From Thermocatellispora tengchongensis (GTDB taxonomy: Bacteria > Actinomycetota > Actinomycetes > Streptosporangiales > Streptosporangiaceae), in NCBI RefSeq assembly GCF_014202315.1, contig NZ_JACHGN010000010.1, forward strand, positions 124,001 to 188,000: DNA of 64,000 bases. Reading direction: 5' to 3'. The first letter of the stretch is position 1. The number at the start of each line of letters is the position of its first letter. Positions 24,460 to 33,250 of the stretch are shown here, piece after piece. The position numbers and the translations under genes are program-made. Below the pieces are notes generated by a model. The model was given only the letters and a program-made list of their open reading frames with translations, searched no databases and had not been told where the DNA came from.

Positions 24460-27312
24460 ATGACGGAGACGGTGAGCGGCGCGACGGCGGCGCGCGGGGG
24501 CAAGCGCGGCCGCAAGGGGCTGAAGATCCGGCGGATCTTCACCACGGAGGGCGTGCACCCGTACGACCAGGTGAACTGGGAGCGCCGCGACGTCGTCATG
24601 ACGAACTGGCGGGACGGCTCGATCAACTTCGAGCAGCGCGGCGTGGAGTTCCCCGACTTCTGGTCCGTCAACGCGACCAACATCGTGACGTCGAAGTACT
24701 TCCGCGGCGCGGTGGGCACCCCGCAGCGCGAGTCGAGCTTGAAGCAACTGGTGGACCGGGTCGTGGGGGTGTACACCAGGACCGGGATCGAGCACGGCTA
24801 CTTCGCCTCGGAGGAAGACGCCGAGATCTTCGACCACGAGCTGAAGCACGCGCTGGTGCACCAGTTGTTCAGCTTCAACTCGCCGGTGTGGTTCAACGTG
24901 GGCACCGCCTCCCCGCAGCAGGTGTCGGCGTGCTTCATCCTCTCCGTGGACGACACGATGGAGTCGATCCTGGAGTGGTACAAGGAAGAGGGCGTGATCT
25001 TCAAGGGCGGCTCCGGCTCCGGGGTCAACCTGTCCAAGATCCGCTCCAGCAAGGAGCTGCTGTCCAGCGGCGGCACGGCGAGCGGGCCGGTGTCGTTCAT
25101 GCGCGGCGCCGACGCCTCCGCCGGCACGATCAAGTCGGGCGGCGCCACCCGCCGGGCCGCCAAGATGGTCGTGCTCGACGTGGACCACCCCGACATCGAG
25201 GAGTTCATCGAGACCAAGGCGCGCGAGGAGGACAAGATCCGCGCGCTGCGCGACGCCGGGTTCGACATGGACCTCGGCGGCAAGGACATCGTCTCGGTGC
25301 AGTACCAGAACGCCAACAACTCCGTGCGCGTCTCCGACGAGTTCATGGAGGCGGTGGAGAAGGGCAACGACTTCGGCCTGCGCGCCCGCCTGACCGGCGA
25401 GGTGATCGAGAAGGTCGACGCCCGCGACCTGTTCCACAAGATGGCCAGGGCGGCGTGGGAGTGCGCCGACCCGGGCATCCAGTACGACGACACGATCAAC
25501 GACTGGCACACCACGCCCGAGACGGGCCGGATCACCGCCAGCAACCCGTGCTCGGAGTACGTCCACCTGGACAACTCCTCCTGCAACCTGGCCAGCATCA
25601 ACCTGCTGAAGTTCCTCAAGGACGACGACAGCTTCGACGTCCCGGCGTTCGTCAAGCTCACCGAGCTGATCATCACCGCGATGGACATCTCGATCTGCTT
25701 CGCGGACTTCCCGACCGAGAAGATCGCCGAGACGACGCGGGCGTACCGGCAGCTCGGCATCGGGTACGCCAACCTGGGCGCGCTGCTCATGGCGACCGGT
25801 CACGCCTACGACTCCGACGGCGGCCGGTCGATCGCGGCGGCGATCACCAGCCTGATGACCGGCGTGTCGTACCGGCGCAGCGCCGAGCTGGCCGGGATCG
25901 TCGGCCCGTACGACGGCTACGCCCGCAACGCCGAGCCGCACAAGCGGGTCATGCGCAAGCACGCCGACGCCAACGCCAGGATCGCCACCCTGGGCGGCAT
26001 CGACGAGAAGGTGCACGCCGAGGCCACCCGTCAGTGGGCCGAGTGCCTGAAGCTGGGCGAGAAGAACGGCTACCGCAACGCGCAGGCGTCGCTGCTGGCC
26101 CCGACCGGCACCATCGGCCTGATGATGGACTGCGACACCACCGGCATCGAGCCGGACCTCGCCCTGGTCAAGTTCAAGAAGCTGGTCGGCGGGGGCTCGA
26201 TGCAGATCGTGAACCAGACCATCCCGCGGGCGCTGAAGCAGCTCGGCTACCAGCAGGAGCAGATCGAGGCGATCGTGGAGTTCATCGCGGCCAACGGCCA
26301 CGTGGTGGGCGCGCCGGGGCTGCGCGAGGAGCACTACGAGGTCTTCGACTGCGCGATGGGCGAGCGGGCCATCGCCCCGATGGGGCACGTGCGCATGATG
26401 GCCGCCACCCAGCCGTTCCTGTCGGGCGCGATCTCCAAGACCGTCAACCTGCCGGAGTCGGCGACGGTCGAGGACATCGAGCAGGTCTACATGGAGGGCT
26501 GGCGGCTCGGCCTGAAGGCGCTGGCCGTCTACCGCGACAACTGCAAGGTGGGCCAGCCGCTGTCGGCGGGCAACGGCGGCAAGAAGGCCGAGGAGAAGGC
26601 CGAGCAGCCGACGGTCCAGGTGGTGGAGGTCACCCGGCCCACCCGCCGCCGCATGCCGAACCAGCGGCCCAGCACCACCACCCGGTTCACCGTCGGCGGC
26701 GCCAAGGGCTACATGACCGCGTCCAGCTACCCTGACGACGGCCTGGGCGAGGTCTTCCTGAAGATGTCCAAGCAGGGCTCCACGCTGGCGGGCGTCATGG
26801 ACGCCTTCTCCGTGGCGATCTCCATCGGCCTGCAGTACGGCGTGCCGCTGGAGACGTACGTGAGCAAGTTCGTCAACATGCGCTTCGACCCGGCGGGCAT
26901 GACCGACGACCCCGACGTGCGGATGGCGGCCTCGGTGATGGACTACATCTTCCGCCGCCTGGCCCTTGACCACCTGCCGTACGAGGACCGCGCGGCGCTG
27001 GGCATCTTCTCGGCTTCCGAGCGGGCGGCGCAGGCGCGCGGCGAGGACCCGGCGGCGCTGCACGCCGAGGAGGTCCTCGACGCCGAGGCCCTGGCCCAGT
27101 CGGCGCCGATCGAGCCCAAGCCCCCGGTCGCCGCGGCGCCGCCGGCCGTCCAGCCGCGCCCGGCCGCCGAGCCGAACCGGGGCCGCGCCCTGGAGAGCCA
27201 CCAGGGCCGCACCGCCGACGCGCCGCTCTGCATGACCTGCGGCACCAAGATGCGCCCGGCCGGGAGCTGCTACGTGTGCGAGGGCTGCGGCAGCACCAGC
27301 GGCTGTAGCTGA
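24460..27312 (+). CDS. nrdJ: Class II (adenosylcobalamin-dependent) ribonucleoside-diphosphate reductase
   Basis: A 950-residue enzyme reducing ribonucleotides to deoxyribonucleotides with vitamin B12 coenzyme, independent of oxygen. Active-site motifs include NPCSEY with Cys364 and SSCNLASI with Cys375. AADD-type barrel segments and the C-terminal redox/zinc region with four CxxC-like cysteines (CMTCGTK.. CYVCEGCG) are present. The insert near residues 710-760 (VEVTRPTRRRMPNQRPS) is typical of large actinobacterial NrdJ. ATG 24460 follows GGAAGGGGG. It is probably co-transcribed with nrdR. No cobalamin riboswitch was found upstream. Confidence 0.96.
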   Translation: MTETVSGATAARGGKRGRKGLKIRRIFTTEGVHPYDQVNWERRDVVMTNWRDGSINFEQRGVEFPDFWSVNATNIVTSKYFRGAVGTPQRESSLKQLVDRVVGVYTRTGIEHGYFASEEDAEIFDHELKHALVHQLFSFNSPVWFNVGTASPQQVSACFILSVDDTMESILEWYKEEGVIFKGGSGSGVNLSKIRSSKELLSSGGTASGPVSFMRGADASAGTIKSGGATRRAAKMVVLDVDHPDIEEFIETKAREEDKIRALRDAGFDMDLGGKDIVSVQYQNANNSVRVSDEFMEAVEKGNDFGLRARLTGEVIEKVDARDLFHKMARAAWECADPGIQYDDTINDWHTTPETGRITASNPCSEYVHLDNSSCNLASINLLKFLKDDDSFDVPAFVKLTELIITAMDISICFADFPTEKIAETTRAYRQLGIGYANLGALLMATGHAYDSDGGRSIAAAITSLMTGVSYRRSAELAGIVGPYDGYARNAEPHKRVMRKHADANARIATLGGIDEKVHAEATRQWAECLKLGEKNGYRNAQASLLAPTGTIGLMMDCDTTGIEPDLALVKFKKLVGGGSMQIVNQTIPRALKQLGYQQEQIEAIVEFIAANGHVVGAPGLREEHYEVFDCAMGERAIAPMGHVRMMAATQPFLSGAISKTVNLPESATVEDIEQVYMEGWRLGLKALAVYRDNCKVGQPLSAGNGGKKAEEKAEQPTVQVVEVTRPTRRRMPNQRPSTTTRFTVGGAKGYMTASSYPDDGLGEVFLKMSKQGSTLAGVMDAFSVAISIGLQYGVPLETYVSKFVNMRFDPAGMTDDPDVRMAASVMDYIFRRLALDHLPYEDRAALGIFSASERAAQARGEDPAALHAEEVLDAEALAQSAPIEPKPPVAAAPPAVQPRPAAEPNRGRALESHQGRTADAPLCMTCGTKMRPAGSCYVCEGCGSTSGCS

Positions 27313-27322
27313 CGCGTACGCG

Positions 27323-27356
27323 GGCGGGGAGCGGGCCGGACGGTCCGCTCCCCGCC
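27323..27356. terminator. Bidirectional terminator between nrdJ and the ankyrin gene
   Basis: A perfect 12-bp stem GGCGGGGAGCGG/CCGCTCCCCGCC (27323-27334 with 27345-27356) with a 10-nt loop, between convergent stops at 27312 and 27359. Confidence 0.85.
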
Positions 27357-27358
27357 GC

Positions 27359-28414
27359 TCATGTGGCGGGCGAGGCGGTTCCGGCCGCGGCGGTGAGGAC
27401 GTGCTCCACGTCGTCCGGGATGCGCTGGCCGGGGAACCGGGTGGCCTCGCGCTGCCGGCGGTGGTACCAGTCCAGGGGGGTGCCGTGGTGCCGGGCGTCG
27501 CGCAGGCCGGGGTCGGCGCCGCGCGACAGCAGGTGGCGGGCGGCGGCGGCCTTGCCGTGCCAGGCCGCCTGGTGCAGGGCCGTGACGCCGGGGCCGTGGT
27601 GCCGGCCCGGGGTCGCGTTCACGTCCACCCCGGTGGCCAGGAGGCGGTCGATGACGGCCAGGCGGTCGTTGGCGGCGGCGGTCAGCAGGGCGGCCTCGCG
27701 GTCGGCGAGCGGGGTGGCGGGGGTGAGGAACCCGTCGAGGTCGCCCGCGCCCGCGGCCTCGACGATCGTACGCACCCGGGCCCCGGCCGCGACGAGCATG
27801 TCGGCGATCCGGGGCTGGCCGAACCAGACCGCGTGGGTGAGGGCGGTGCCGCCCGGGATCTCGCGGCCGGTGGCCTCCAGGCCGGCGCCGGCCTCGATCA
27901 GGACCCGGGCCATCTCGGTCTCGTAGTAGCTGACCGCCGTGATCAGGGGTGTCTCGAAGTCATCGGGGTCGCCGTCGGGTGACGCGCCCGCGGCGAGCAG
28001 CACGCGGGCGATGTCGGCGGCGCGGTCGTGCTCGGCGAGGCCGTGGAAGCGGGCCACGGCGGCGTAGCCGAGGGCGGGCGCCGACGGGGAGCTGTAGCGG
28101 GAGCTGACCCGTTCGCGCGCGAGGCCGGGATCGGCCGCGACCAGGCGGGCCAGGGTTCGCAGGTCGCCGTCGGCCAGGGCGTTCTTCCGCTCCACCTCGG
28201 CCTTCAGGCGGCGCCAGGAGGCGAATCCGTGCTCGCGGGCCAGCGCGAGTTGCGCGGCGGCCAGGGTGATCGCGGGGGACAGGGTGATCGCGGGGGACAC
28301 CGCGTGGATGCGGGCCAGCGCCTGCGGGTCACCGGACGCGGCGGCCCGGCGCAGGTCCTTCGCCAGGCGGCGAAGCCGCCCGAGGTGCGGGCGTTCGGGC
28401 AGATCGAGTGGCAT
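27359..28414 (-). CDS. Ankyrin-repeat protein
   Basis: A 351-residue cytoplasmic protein. After a charged helical N-terminus (~1-75) come several ankyrin repeats, visible as ETPLITAVSYYETEMARVLIEAGAGLE, GTALTHAVWFGQPRIADMLVAAGA, AALLTAAANDRLAVIDRLLATGVDVN and VTALHQAAWHGKAAAARHLLSRGADPG. Ankyrin stacks mediate protein-protein contacts; no partner is evident. A short exact tandem duplication of 18 bp (near 28265-28300) doubles the SPAITL hexapeptide near residue 45. ATG 28414 has GGGAGAG upstream. Confidence 0.88.
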   Translation of the reverse strand: MPLDLPERPHLGRLRRLAKDLRRAAASGDPQALARIHAVSPAITLSPAITLAAAQLALAREHGFASWRRLKAEVERKNALADGDLRTLARLVAADPGLARERVSSRYSSPSAPALGYAAVARFHGLAEHDRAADIARVLLAAGASPDGDPDDFETPLITAVSYYETEMARVLIEAGAGLEATGREIPGGTALTHAVWFGQPRIADMLVAAGARVRTIVEAAGAGDLDGFLTPATPLADREAALLTAAANDRLAVIDRLLATGVDVNATPGRHHGPGVTALHQAAWHGKAAAARHLLSRGADPGLRDARHHGTPLDWYHRRQREATRFPGQRIPDDVEHVLTAAAGTASPAT

Positions 28415-28578
28415 GGTCTCTCCCTCGCACCGCCCGCGGCCCGCGTGTCAGGCGGAGGGAAGAGGCCGGGTGCGACCGTGCGCCTGGAGACGGAGGTGGA
28501 CTCGGTCCTTCCCGCGGGCCCGGATGCGCCCTCCTGCGCGCCCTCAGCATAACCGGGGATCAGCGGCATAACCGGGGA

Positions 28579-29463
28579 TCAGCGCGGGAGCCGGTTGATC
28601 GGGTGGTCGCCGGTCGCCCACAGGTGCTGCACGGCGTACGCGCGCCAGGGCCGCCAGGTTTCGGCGTGGCGGGTGAGGGCGGCCGGGGTCGCGGGCAGGC
28701 CGAGGGCCAGGGCGGCGTGGCGGACCCCGAGGTCGGTGGCCGTGAACGCGTCCCGGTCGCCGAGCGCGCGCATGGCGATGGTCTCGACGGTCCAGGGGCC
28801 GACGCCGGGGAGCGCGGCCAGGCGCGTACGGGCGCGGGCGGGGTCGGCCGACGGGCCGAGGTCCAGGTCGCCGGAGGCCAGCGCGGCGACGAGCGCGGCC
28901 ATCGTGCGCCGCCGCGCCTGGGGGAGGGCGAGCGTGCCGGGGTCCAGCGTGGCCAGGGCCTCGGCGGTGGGGAACAGGTGGGTCAGCCCGCCCGCCGGGT
29001 CGCGTACGGGCTCGCCGTACGCGGCGACCAGGCGGGCGGCGTGGGTGCGCGCGGCGGCCGTGGAGACCTGCTGGCCGAGCACCGCCCGTACCGCGAACTC
29101 CGCCCCGTCGGCCGCGCCCGGCACCCGCCGCCCCGGCGCCTTGGCCACCAGGGGCGCGAGCAGCGGGTCGGCCCCCAGCGCGGCGTCCACCGCGGCCGGA
29201 TCGGCGTCGAGATCGAGGATGCGCCGGCACACCGCGATCGCGGCCGGCAGGTCGCGCTCGTCGGAGAGGATCAGCTCGCACCCGATCCGCTCCGGTTGGG
29301 GCCGCAGGGCCGCGATGCCGGGCCCGTGCGGCAGGCGCAGCGTGCGCCGGTACGCGCCGTCGCGCCATTCCTCCACCCCCGGTACGCCGGTGGCCACCAG
29401 GTGCCCGAACAGGTTGTCCGGGTGCAGCGGCGGGGTGAAGGGCAGGTCGAGCGAGAAGAGCAT
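28579..29463 (-). CDS. AlkA-type DNA-3-methyladenine glycosylase II
   Basis: A 294-residue base-excision repair enzyme of the HhH-GPD superfamily. The AlkA N-terminal domain (~1-115) is followed by VRAVLGQQVSTAAARTHAARLV, the helix-hairpin-helix LPGVGPWT (218-225) and the catalytic Asp244 in FTATDLG. It removes alkylated purines. In many actinobacteria this domain is fused to Ada; here it stands alone. ATG 29463 is used; the open frame upstream lacks family similarity. Confidence 0.92.
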   Translation of the reverse strand: MLFSLDLPFTPPLHPDNLFGHLVATGVPGVEEWRDGAYRRTLRLPHGPGIAALRPQPERIGCELILSDERDLPAAIAVCRRILDLDADPAAVDAALGADPLLAPLVAKAPGRRVPGAADGAEFAVRAVLGQQVSTAAARTHAARLVAAYGEPVRDPAGGLTHLFPTAEALATLDPGTLALPQARRRTMAALVAALASGDLDLGPSADPARARTRLAALPGVGPWTVETIAMRALGDRDAFTATDLGVRHAALALGLPATPAALTRHAETWRPWRAYAVQHLWATGDHPINRLPR

Positions 29464-29546
29464 GCCGTCCAGGATCGCCGGTCCCGGGAGCGGGCGGCCA
29501 GCGGGAATCGGACATGGTGCCGGGACGCGAAGCCGTGCCGGGTACG

Positions 29547-29660
29547 GGGCGGGGGCAGGTCAGGGGCGGGGCAGGGCACGGGCGGGGACAGGTCAGGGGC
29601 GGGGGCAGGTAACGGGCGGGGGCAGGTAACGGGCGGGGCAGGGCAGGGGCGGGGGACAGG
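29547..29660. repeat. G-rich 17-18-bp tandem repeats
   Basis: Repeated (a)cgggcgggggcaggta and ggggcgggg(a)caggtc units between the AlkA and MFS genes. G-runs dominate the plus strand. It abuts the MFS stop, and its last copies may overlap the gene end. Confidence 0.75.
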
Positions 29661-31034
29661 TCAGGGGCGGCGGGCGGCGGGGAGCAGGGTCGCGGCGGCG
29701 GCCAGGGCGCACAGGGCGGCGGCGGCGAGGACGGCGATGTCGGTGCCGGCGTACAGGCCCTGGCCGCCCACGACGCTCGCCACGGCGGCGACGCCGATCG
29801 AGGCGCCGATGTAGCGGGCGGTGTTGTTCGCCCCGGAGCCCATGCCGGCCTGCTGCGGGGGCACGCTCTCGATGGCCAGGTGGGTGAGCGAGGCGTTGAT
29901 CAGGCCGCTGCCCAGCCCGCCCACGACGAGGCCCCCCACCACCAGCGGCCAGGTGGCGTCGGCGGCGACGCCGAGGAGCGGCAGCGTGCCCGCGCCGGAC
30001 AGCAGCAGGCCGAGCGCCAGCCGCGCCCGCGCCGAGATCCGCAGCCGCTTTGCGGCCAGCGCGGTGAGGAACGCGACGCCGGACCACGCGCAGAACAGCG
30101 CGGCGCTGGTCAGCGGGGCGATGCCGTGCGCGAGCCGGAGGACGGTCGGCAGGTAGCTCATCAGGCCGATCACCGCGACGCCGGCGACCAGCGCGCCCCC
30201 GGTGGCCACCAGGAACGGCGGGCGGCGGAACAGCGACAGGTCGATCATCGGCGCGCCTCCGCTCCGGGCGCGGCGGTGCTCGACGGCGACGAAGGCGGCG
30301 ATGAGCGCGCCCGCGGCGGCCAGGGCGGCGAGCACCGGTGGCCTGGTCCAGCCGGACCTGCCCTCGGTGATCGCGATGAGCAGGGCGGCCACGCCGAGGC
30401 CGAGCGTGACCGCGCCGGCGACGTCCGGCGGGCGGGGGTGCTCGGCGCGGGACTCGGGCAGCGCGCGGGAGGCGGCGACGGCCAGCGCGACCGCGGCCAG
30501 GGCGATCACCCAGTAGACCGCCCGCCAGTCCCACACCGCGGCCAGGCCGCCCGACAGCAGGGGGCCGGCGGCGATGCCGAGGCCGAGCATCGCGCCGTAC
30601 CGGCCGGTGGCGTGCAGCCGCTGCGGGCCGCCGGGGAAGGCGTGCCCGATGATGCCCAGGCCGGCCGCCAGCATGGCGGCGCTCGCCGCGCCCTGCACCA
30701 GCCGGGCGGCCACGAACATGGGCGTGTTCACCGACGTCGCGACCGCCACCGAGGACAGCGCCAGCAGCCAGGTGCCGATGACGTAGACCCGCCGCCGGCC
30801 GTGGTCGTCGGCCAGGCTGCCCGCGACCAGCAGCAGCGCGGCCAGGCCGAGCGCGATGCCGTTGATCATCCAGGCGGGGCCGGTGGGACCGGCGCCGAGG
30901 GCGTCCGCCGTGCCGGCGACCGACACCATGGGCGCGGTGTAGTTGATCAGTACGAGCAGTGGCGCCGCGCAGGTCAGCGTGAGGATCGGCCCGGTGGCGC
31001 GGGCCGCGGTGGCGGGTGCGGAGATGGCCGTCAC
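29661..31034 (-). CDS. MFS drug/multidrug efflux transporter (EmrB/QacA, DHA2 type)
   Basis: A 457-residue integral membrane protein with about 14 transmembrane helices. Conserved MFS loops include the motif A region GSLADDHGRRRVYVIG and motif C-like MLGLGIAAGPLLSGGLAAVWDWRAVYW. It exports toxic small molecules by proton antiport; the substrate is unknown. GTG 31034 has GGGGAG 7 nt upstream. It is divergent from an HxlR regulator with a shared inverted repeat, so it is probably repressed by that protein. Confidence 0.92.
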   Translation of the reverse strand: MTAISAPATAARATGPILTLTCAAPLLVLINYTAPMVSVAGTADALGAGPTGPAWMINGIALGLAALLLVAGSLADDHGRRRVYVIGTWLLALSSVAVATSVNTPMFVAARLVQGAASAAMLAAGLGIIGHAFPGGPQRLHATGRYGAMLGLGIAAGPLLSGGLAAVWDWRAVYWVIALAAVALAVAASRALPESRAEHPRPPDVAGAVTLGLGVAALLIAITEGRSGWTRPPVLAALAAAGALIAAFVAVEHRRARSGGAPMIDLSLFRRPPFLVATGGALVAGVAVIGLMSYLPTVLRLAHGIAPLTSAALFCAWSGVAFLTALAAKRLRISARARLALGLLLSGAGTLPLLGVAADATWPLVVGGLVVGGLGSGLINASLTHLAIESVPPQQAGMGSGANNTARYIGASIGVAAVASVVGGQGLYAGTDIAVLAAAALCALAAAATLLPAARRP

Positions 31035-31053
31035 GGAGTGCTCCCCTAAGTTC

Positions 31054-31111
31054 GTTCATTGAACCGACGGTAGGCTGACGACGGTATCACCTGTCGGTTC
31101 AGTCAATGAAC
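31054..31111. promoter_or_regulatory. Paired operator between MFS and HxlR genes
   Basis: GTTCATTGAACCGAC (31054-31068) faces GTCGGTTCAGTCAATGAAC (31093-31111): the same arm inverted with a 4-bp insertion. Each arm also contains its own TTCA..TGAA palindrome. Its location in the divergent promoter region suits HxlR-dimer binding. Confidence 0.65.
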
Positions 31112-31124
31112 TAGGGTGGAGGGT

Positions 31125-31640
31125 ATGGGCCTAGGCAAGAACTACGAGGGCCAGGACTGCTCGGTCGCCCGCTCGCTCGAACTCGTGGGCGAGCGCTGGA
31201 CCCTGCTCGTCATACGCGACGCGATCTACGGCGTACGCCGCTTCGGTGACTTCCTGGCCCACCTCGACGCGCCCCGCGCCGTGCTGGCCCAGCGGCTGAC
31301 CACCCTGGTCGAGGCGGGCGTGCTGGAGCGCCGCCGCTACCAGGACGCGCCGCCGCGCGACGAGTACGTGCTCACCCCCATGGGCCGGGAGCTGTGGCCG
31401 GTGGTGTACCTACTGGGCAGGTGGGGCGAGCGGCACCTGTCGGCCAGGTCGCGGCGCAGGTTCTTCCACATGCCCTGCGACGCCGGGCTCGACGGCAACG
31501 CGGCCTGCACCGAGTGCGGGGCGATCCCCGAACTGGAGGACATCGAGGTACGCCCCGGCCCGGCCGCCGACCACCGCAGGACCGATCCGGTCAGCGTCGC
31601 CCTGCGCGCGCCGCACCGGCTCCTCCAGCCGTTGCCGTGA
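31125..31640 (+). CDS. HxlR-family transcriptional regulator
   Basis: A 171-residue winged-HTH regulator. The HxlR signature is clear: CSVARSLELVGERWTLLVIRDAIYGVRRFGDFLAHLDAPRAVLAQRLTTLVEAGVLERRRYQ. A C-terminal extension (~110-171) carries CDAG and CTECG, a possible small metal site, absent from minimal HxlR proteins. ATG 31125 is 7 nt after TAGGGT and directly after GGAGGG, so translation may be leaderless; GTG 31116 is less likely. Probably a local redox or ligand-sensing repressor of the MFS pump. Confidence 0.9.
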   Translation: MGLGKNYEGQDCSVARSLELVGERWTLLVIRDAIYGVRRFGDFLAHLDAPRAVLAQRLTTLVEAGVLERRRYQDAPPRDEYVLTPMGRELWPVVYLLGRWGERHLSARSRRRFFHMPCDAGLDGNAACTECGAIPELEDIEVRPGPAADHRRTDPVSVALRAPHRLLQPLP

Positions 31641-31643
31641 CGG

Positions 31644-32651
31644 TCAGGACGCGGCGGCGGTCTCGCGGGCCAGGCGGCGCTCCGCCCAGGGGGCGGTGAG
31701 GAAGCCCCGCTTGACGGTGAGGATCTGCACGCTGGCCGTCCAGGACCGCACGCCCGCGATCCCGGCCAGCGTACGGCCGGTGAAACGGCGCGCGTCGGCG
31801 GTCGCGGGCAGCGCGACCTCGCACATCAGCGACGACTGGCCCAGCGTGGCCGAGACCCGGCGCACCTCGCGCCGCGCGGCCAGCGCCTCGGCGGCGCGCT
31901 CCAGCCGCGACGGCTCCACCGACAGCCAGAACAGGACCTCGGTCGCGTAGCCCAGCGCCGGGGCCGGGACGAACGTGGTCACCGACGCGCAGCCCCGCTC
32001 GGTCATCGCCTCGAACCTGCGCCGCACCGTGCTCTCGCTCACCCCCAGCCGCTTGGCCACGGACTGGAAGCTGGCCCGCCCGTCCTCGCCCATCACCCCG
32101 AGGATGTCCCGGTCCACCTCGTCGAGGTGGGTGGCGTCGCAGGAGTGCGGCACGCGGGGCGGGGCCAGCCGGGCGGCGTCGGCGCCGAGCGCCTCCAAGG
32201 GCCAGTCGCGGCCGGTGTCGTAGGTGTGCAGCACCAGGTCCGCGTGCCCCTGCAGCGCCCCGGGCACCCGCTGCACGTCCTCCACCAGCGCGCCGTACAG
32301 GTCGCGGTCCTTGGCCGCCACCAGCTCGAAGACGATGTCGTGCCCGCCGGTCACCAGCGCCAGGAACCCGACCTCCGGCCGCCGCGCCAGCTCGCCCGCC
32401 ACCCGCGCCTGGCTGCCGGGCGCGCAGCCCAGCCGGACCAGGAAGACCTCAACGGGGCCGTTGTGCTCCAGGTGCGGCAGCACCGCGACGCTCACGACCC
32501 CGTCGCCGATGAGCTGCTGCGCCCGCCGCGCCACGGTGGTGGTGGAGGTGCCGATCACCTGGGCGATGTCGGTCCAGCTCGCGCGGCCGTTGACACTGAG
32601 CGCCGCGAGGATGCGCCGATCGAGTGAGTCGAGATCATTCATCGGGTGCAT
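31644..32651 (-). CDS. Lrp/AsnC-family regulator with two fused modules
   Basis: A 335-residue protein containing two Lrp units in tandem: HTH 1 (~6-55, LDSLDRRILAALSVNGRASWTDIAQVIGTSTTTVARR) plus a RAM-like domain, then HTH 2 (~178-225, LDEVDRDILGVMGEDGRASFQSVAKRLGVSESTVRRR) plus a second RAM-like domain. Single-unit Lrp proteins are ~150 residues, so this is a covalent dimer. Such double regulators in actinobacteria often control an adjacent amino-acid or transport gene, but no clear target lies beside it. The stop is 4 bp from the convergent HxlR stop. ATG 32642 is an alternative start. Confidence 0.88.
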   Translation of the reverse strand: MHPMNDLDSLDRRILAALSVNGRASWTDIAQVIGTSTTTVARRAQQLIGDGVVSVAVLPHLEHNGPVEVFLVRLGCAPGSQARVAGELARRPEVGFLALVTGGHDIVFELVAAKDRDLYGALVEDVQRVPGALQGHADLVLHTYDTGRDWPLEALGADAARLAPPRVPHSCDATHLDEVDRDILGVMGEDGRASFQSVAKRLGVSESTVRRRFEAMTERGCASVTTFVPAPALGYATEVLFWLSVEPSRLERAAEALAARREVRRVSATLGQSSLMCEVALPATADARRFTGRTLAGIAGVRSWTASVQILTVKRGFLTAPWAERRLARETAAAS

Positions 32652-32752
32652 CCTGGCGTCTTTGGCCGCCCTTGAACGCCTTTTTACGGAATTCCGGTGC
32701 CGTGGTGCGGCTCCGGGAGCGGCGGACGCCGGATGCCCGGGACGCGGCGGGA

Positions 32753-32932
32753 TCAGGCCGCCGAGGTGGGTCCGGGCTTCGGGGGGAAGTGGATGACGTT
32801 GCGGCCGGTCCAGGCGCGCATGTCGATCACCTTCGTGTCGGGCGCCGCCGGCCGGCGCCGCACGGTCGCGCTGCGGATGTCGCGGATCTTGTGTCGCGCG
32901 ACGTGAGGCGGTACCACCACTAGTCTCTTCAC
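32753..32932 (-). CDS. Small basic protein, 59 residues, unknown
   Basis: GTG 32932 with a GGGGGG stretch ~6 nt upstream opens a 59-codon frame ending at TGA 32755-32753. The product is basic (VKRLVVVPPHVARHK at the start, Arg-rich centre) and ends in KPGPTSAA. It has no signal peptide or membrane helix. It is supported by isolation in a 660-bp gap, GC-rich third positions and an AT-rich stretch (tatataacg) upstream that could hold its promoter. No family recognised; could be a small regulatory protein or peptide precursor. Confidence 0.45.
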   Translation of the reverse strand: MKRLVVVPPHVARHKIRDIRSATVRRRPAAPDTKVIDMRAWTGRNVIHFPPKPGPTSAA

Positions 32933-33010
32933 CTGAGCCCCCCGGCGTGATGATTTCGTTATATCGGAATACCTACCGATCACCCCGTAAAACCGCCGTA
33001 AAACCGGGTG

Positions 33011-33109
33011 CTAGTAGGGCAGCCGGCGCCCCGAGGGTGAGCGCAGGTCCAGGTCCGGCTTGGGGGCCGGACGCCGGCTGGACGGCCGGGAGATCCTGAT
33101 ACGCCGCAT
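33011..33109 (-). CDS. Very small ORF, 32 residues, unknown
   Basis: ATG 33109 has an excellent ribosome site, AAGGAGG (33122-33116), at 6 nt. The 32-residue product starts MRRIRISRPSSRRPAPKP and ends SPSGRRLPY at TAG 33011. It is Arg/Pro/Ser-rich with no Cys. The strong initiation signal is the main reason to list it. The 59-residue ORF follows 78 bp downstream on the same strand, so the two may form a unit. A peptide precursor, leader peptide or chance ORF are all possible. Confidence 0.4.
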   Translation of the reverse strand: MRRIRISRPSSRRPAPKPDLDLRSPSGRRLPY

Positions 33110-33250
33110 GGTCAGCCTCCTTCCCGCGTGTCGCCTCGACTCTCACCCGCCCGGCTTGACGGGCGGTTGGCGCGCGCTTGCAGTGGACCATGTCCGGGCG
33201 CTCGAAGTGCGAGCGTGGCGAGGGCGCCATCGGGCACGGCGCCCTCGGGC

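Noticed and set aside
23941-27201. A 1086-codon open frame on the minus strand opposite nrdJ, and similar long antisense frames opposite leuS (5539-7929) and the GH3 gene (46654-49107)
   Set aside because: These are shadows caused by GC-rich third codon positions of the real genes. They lack ribosome sites and family motifs and are rich in Arg, Ala, Gly, Val and His.
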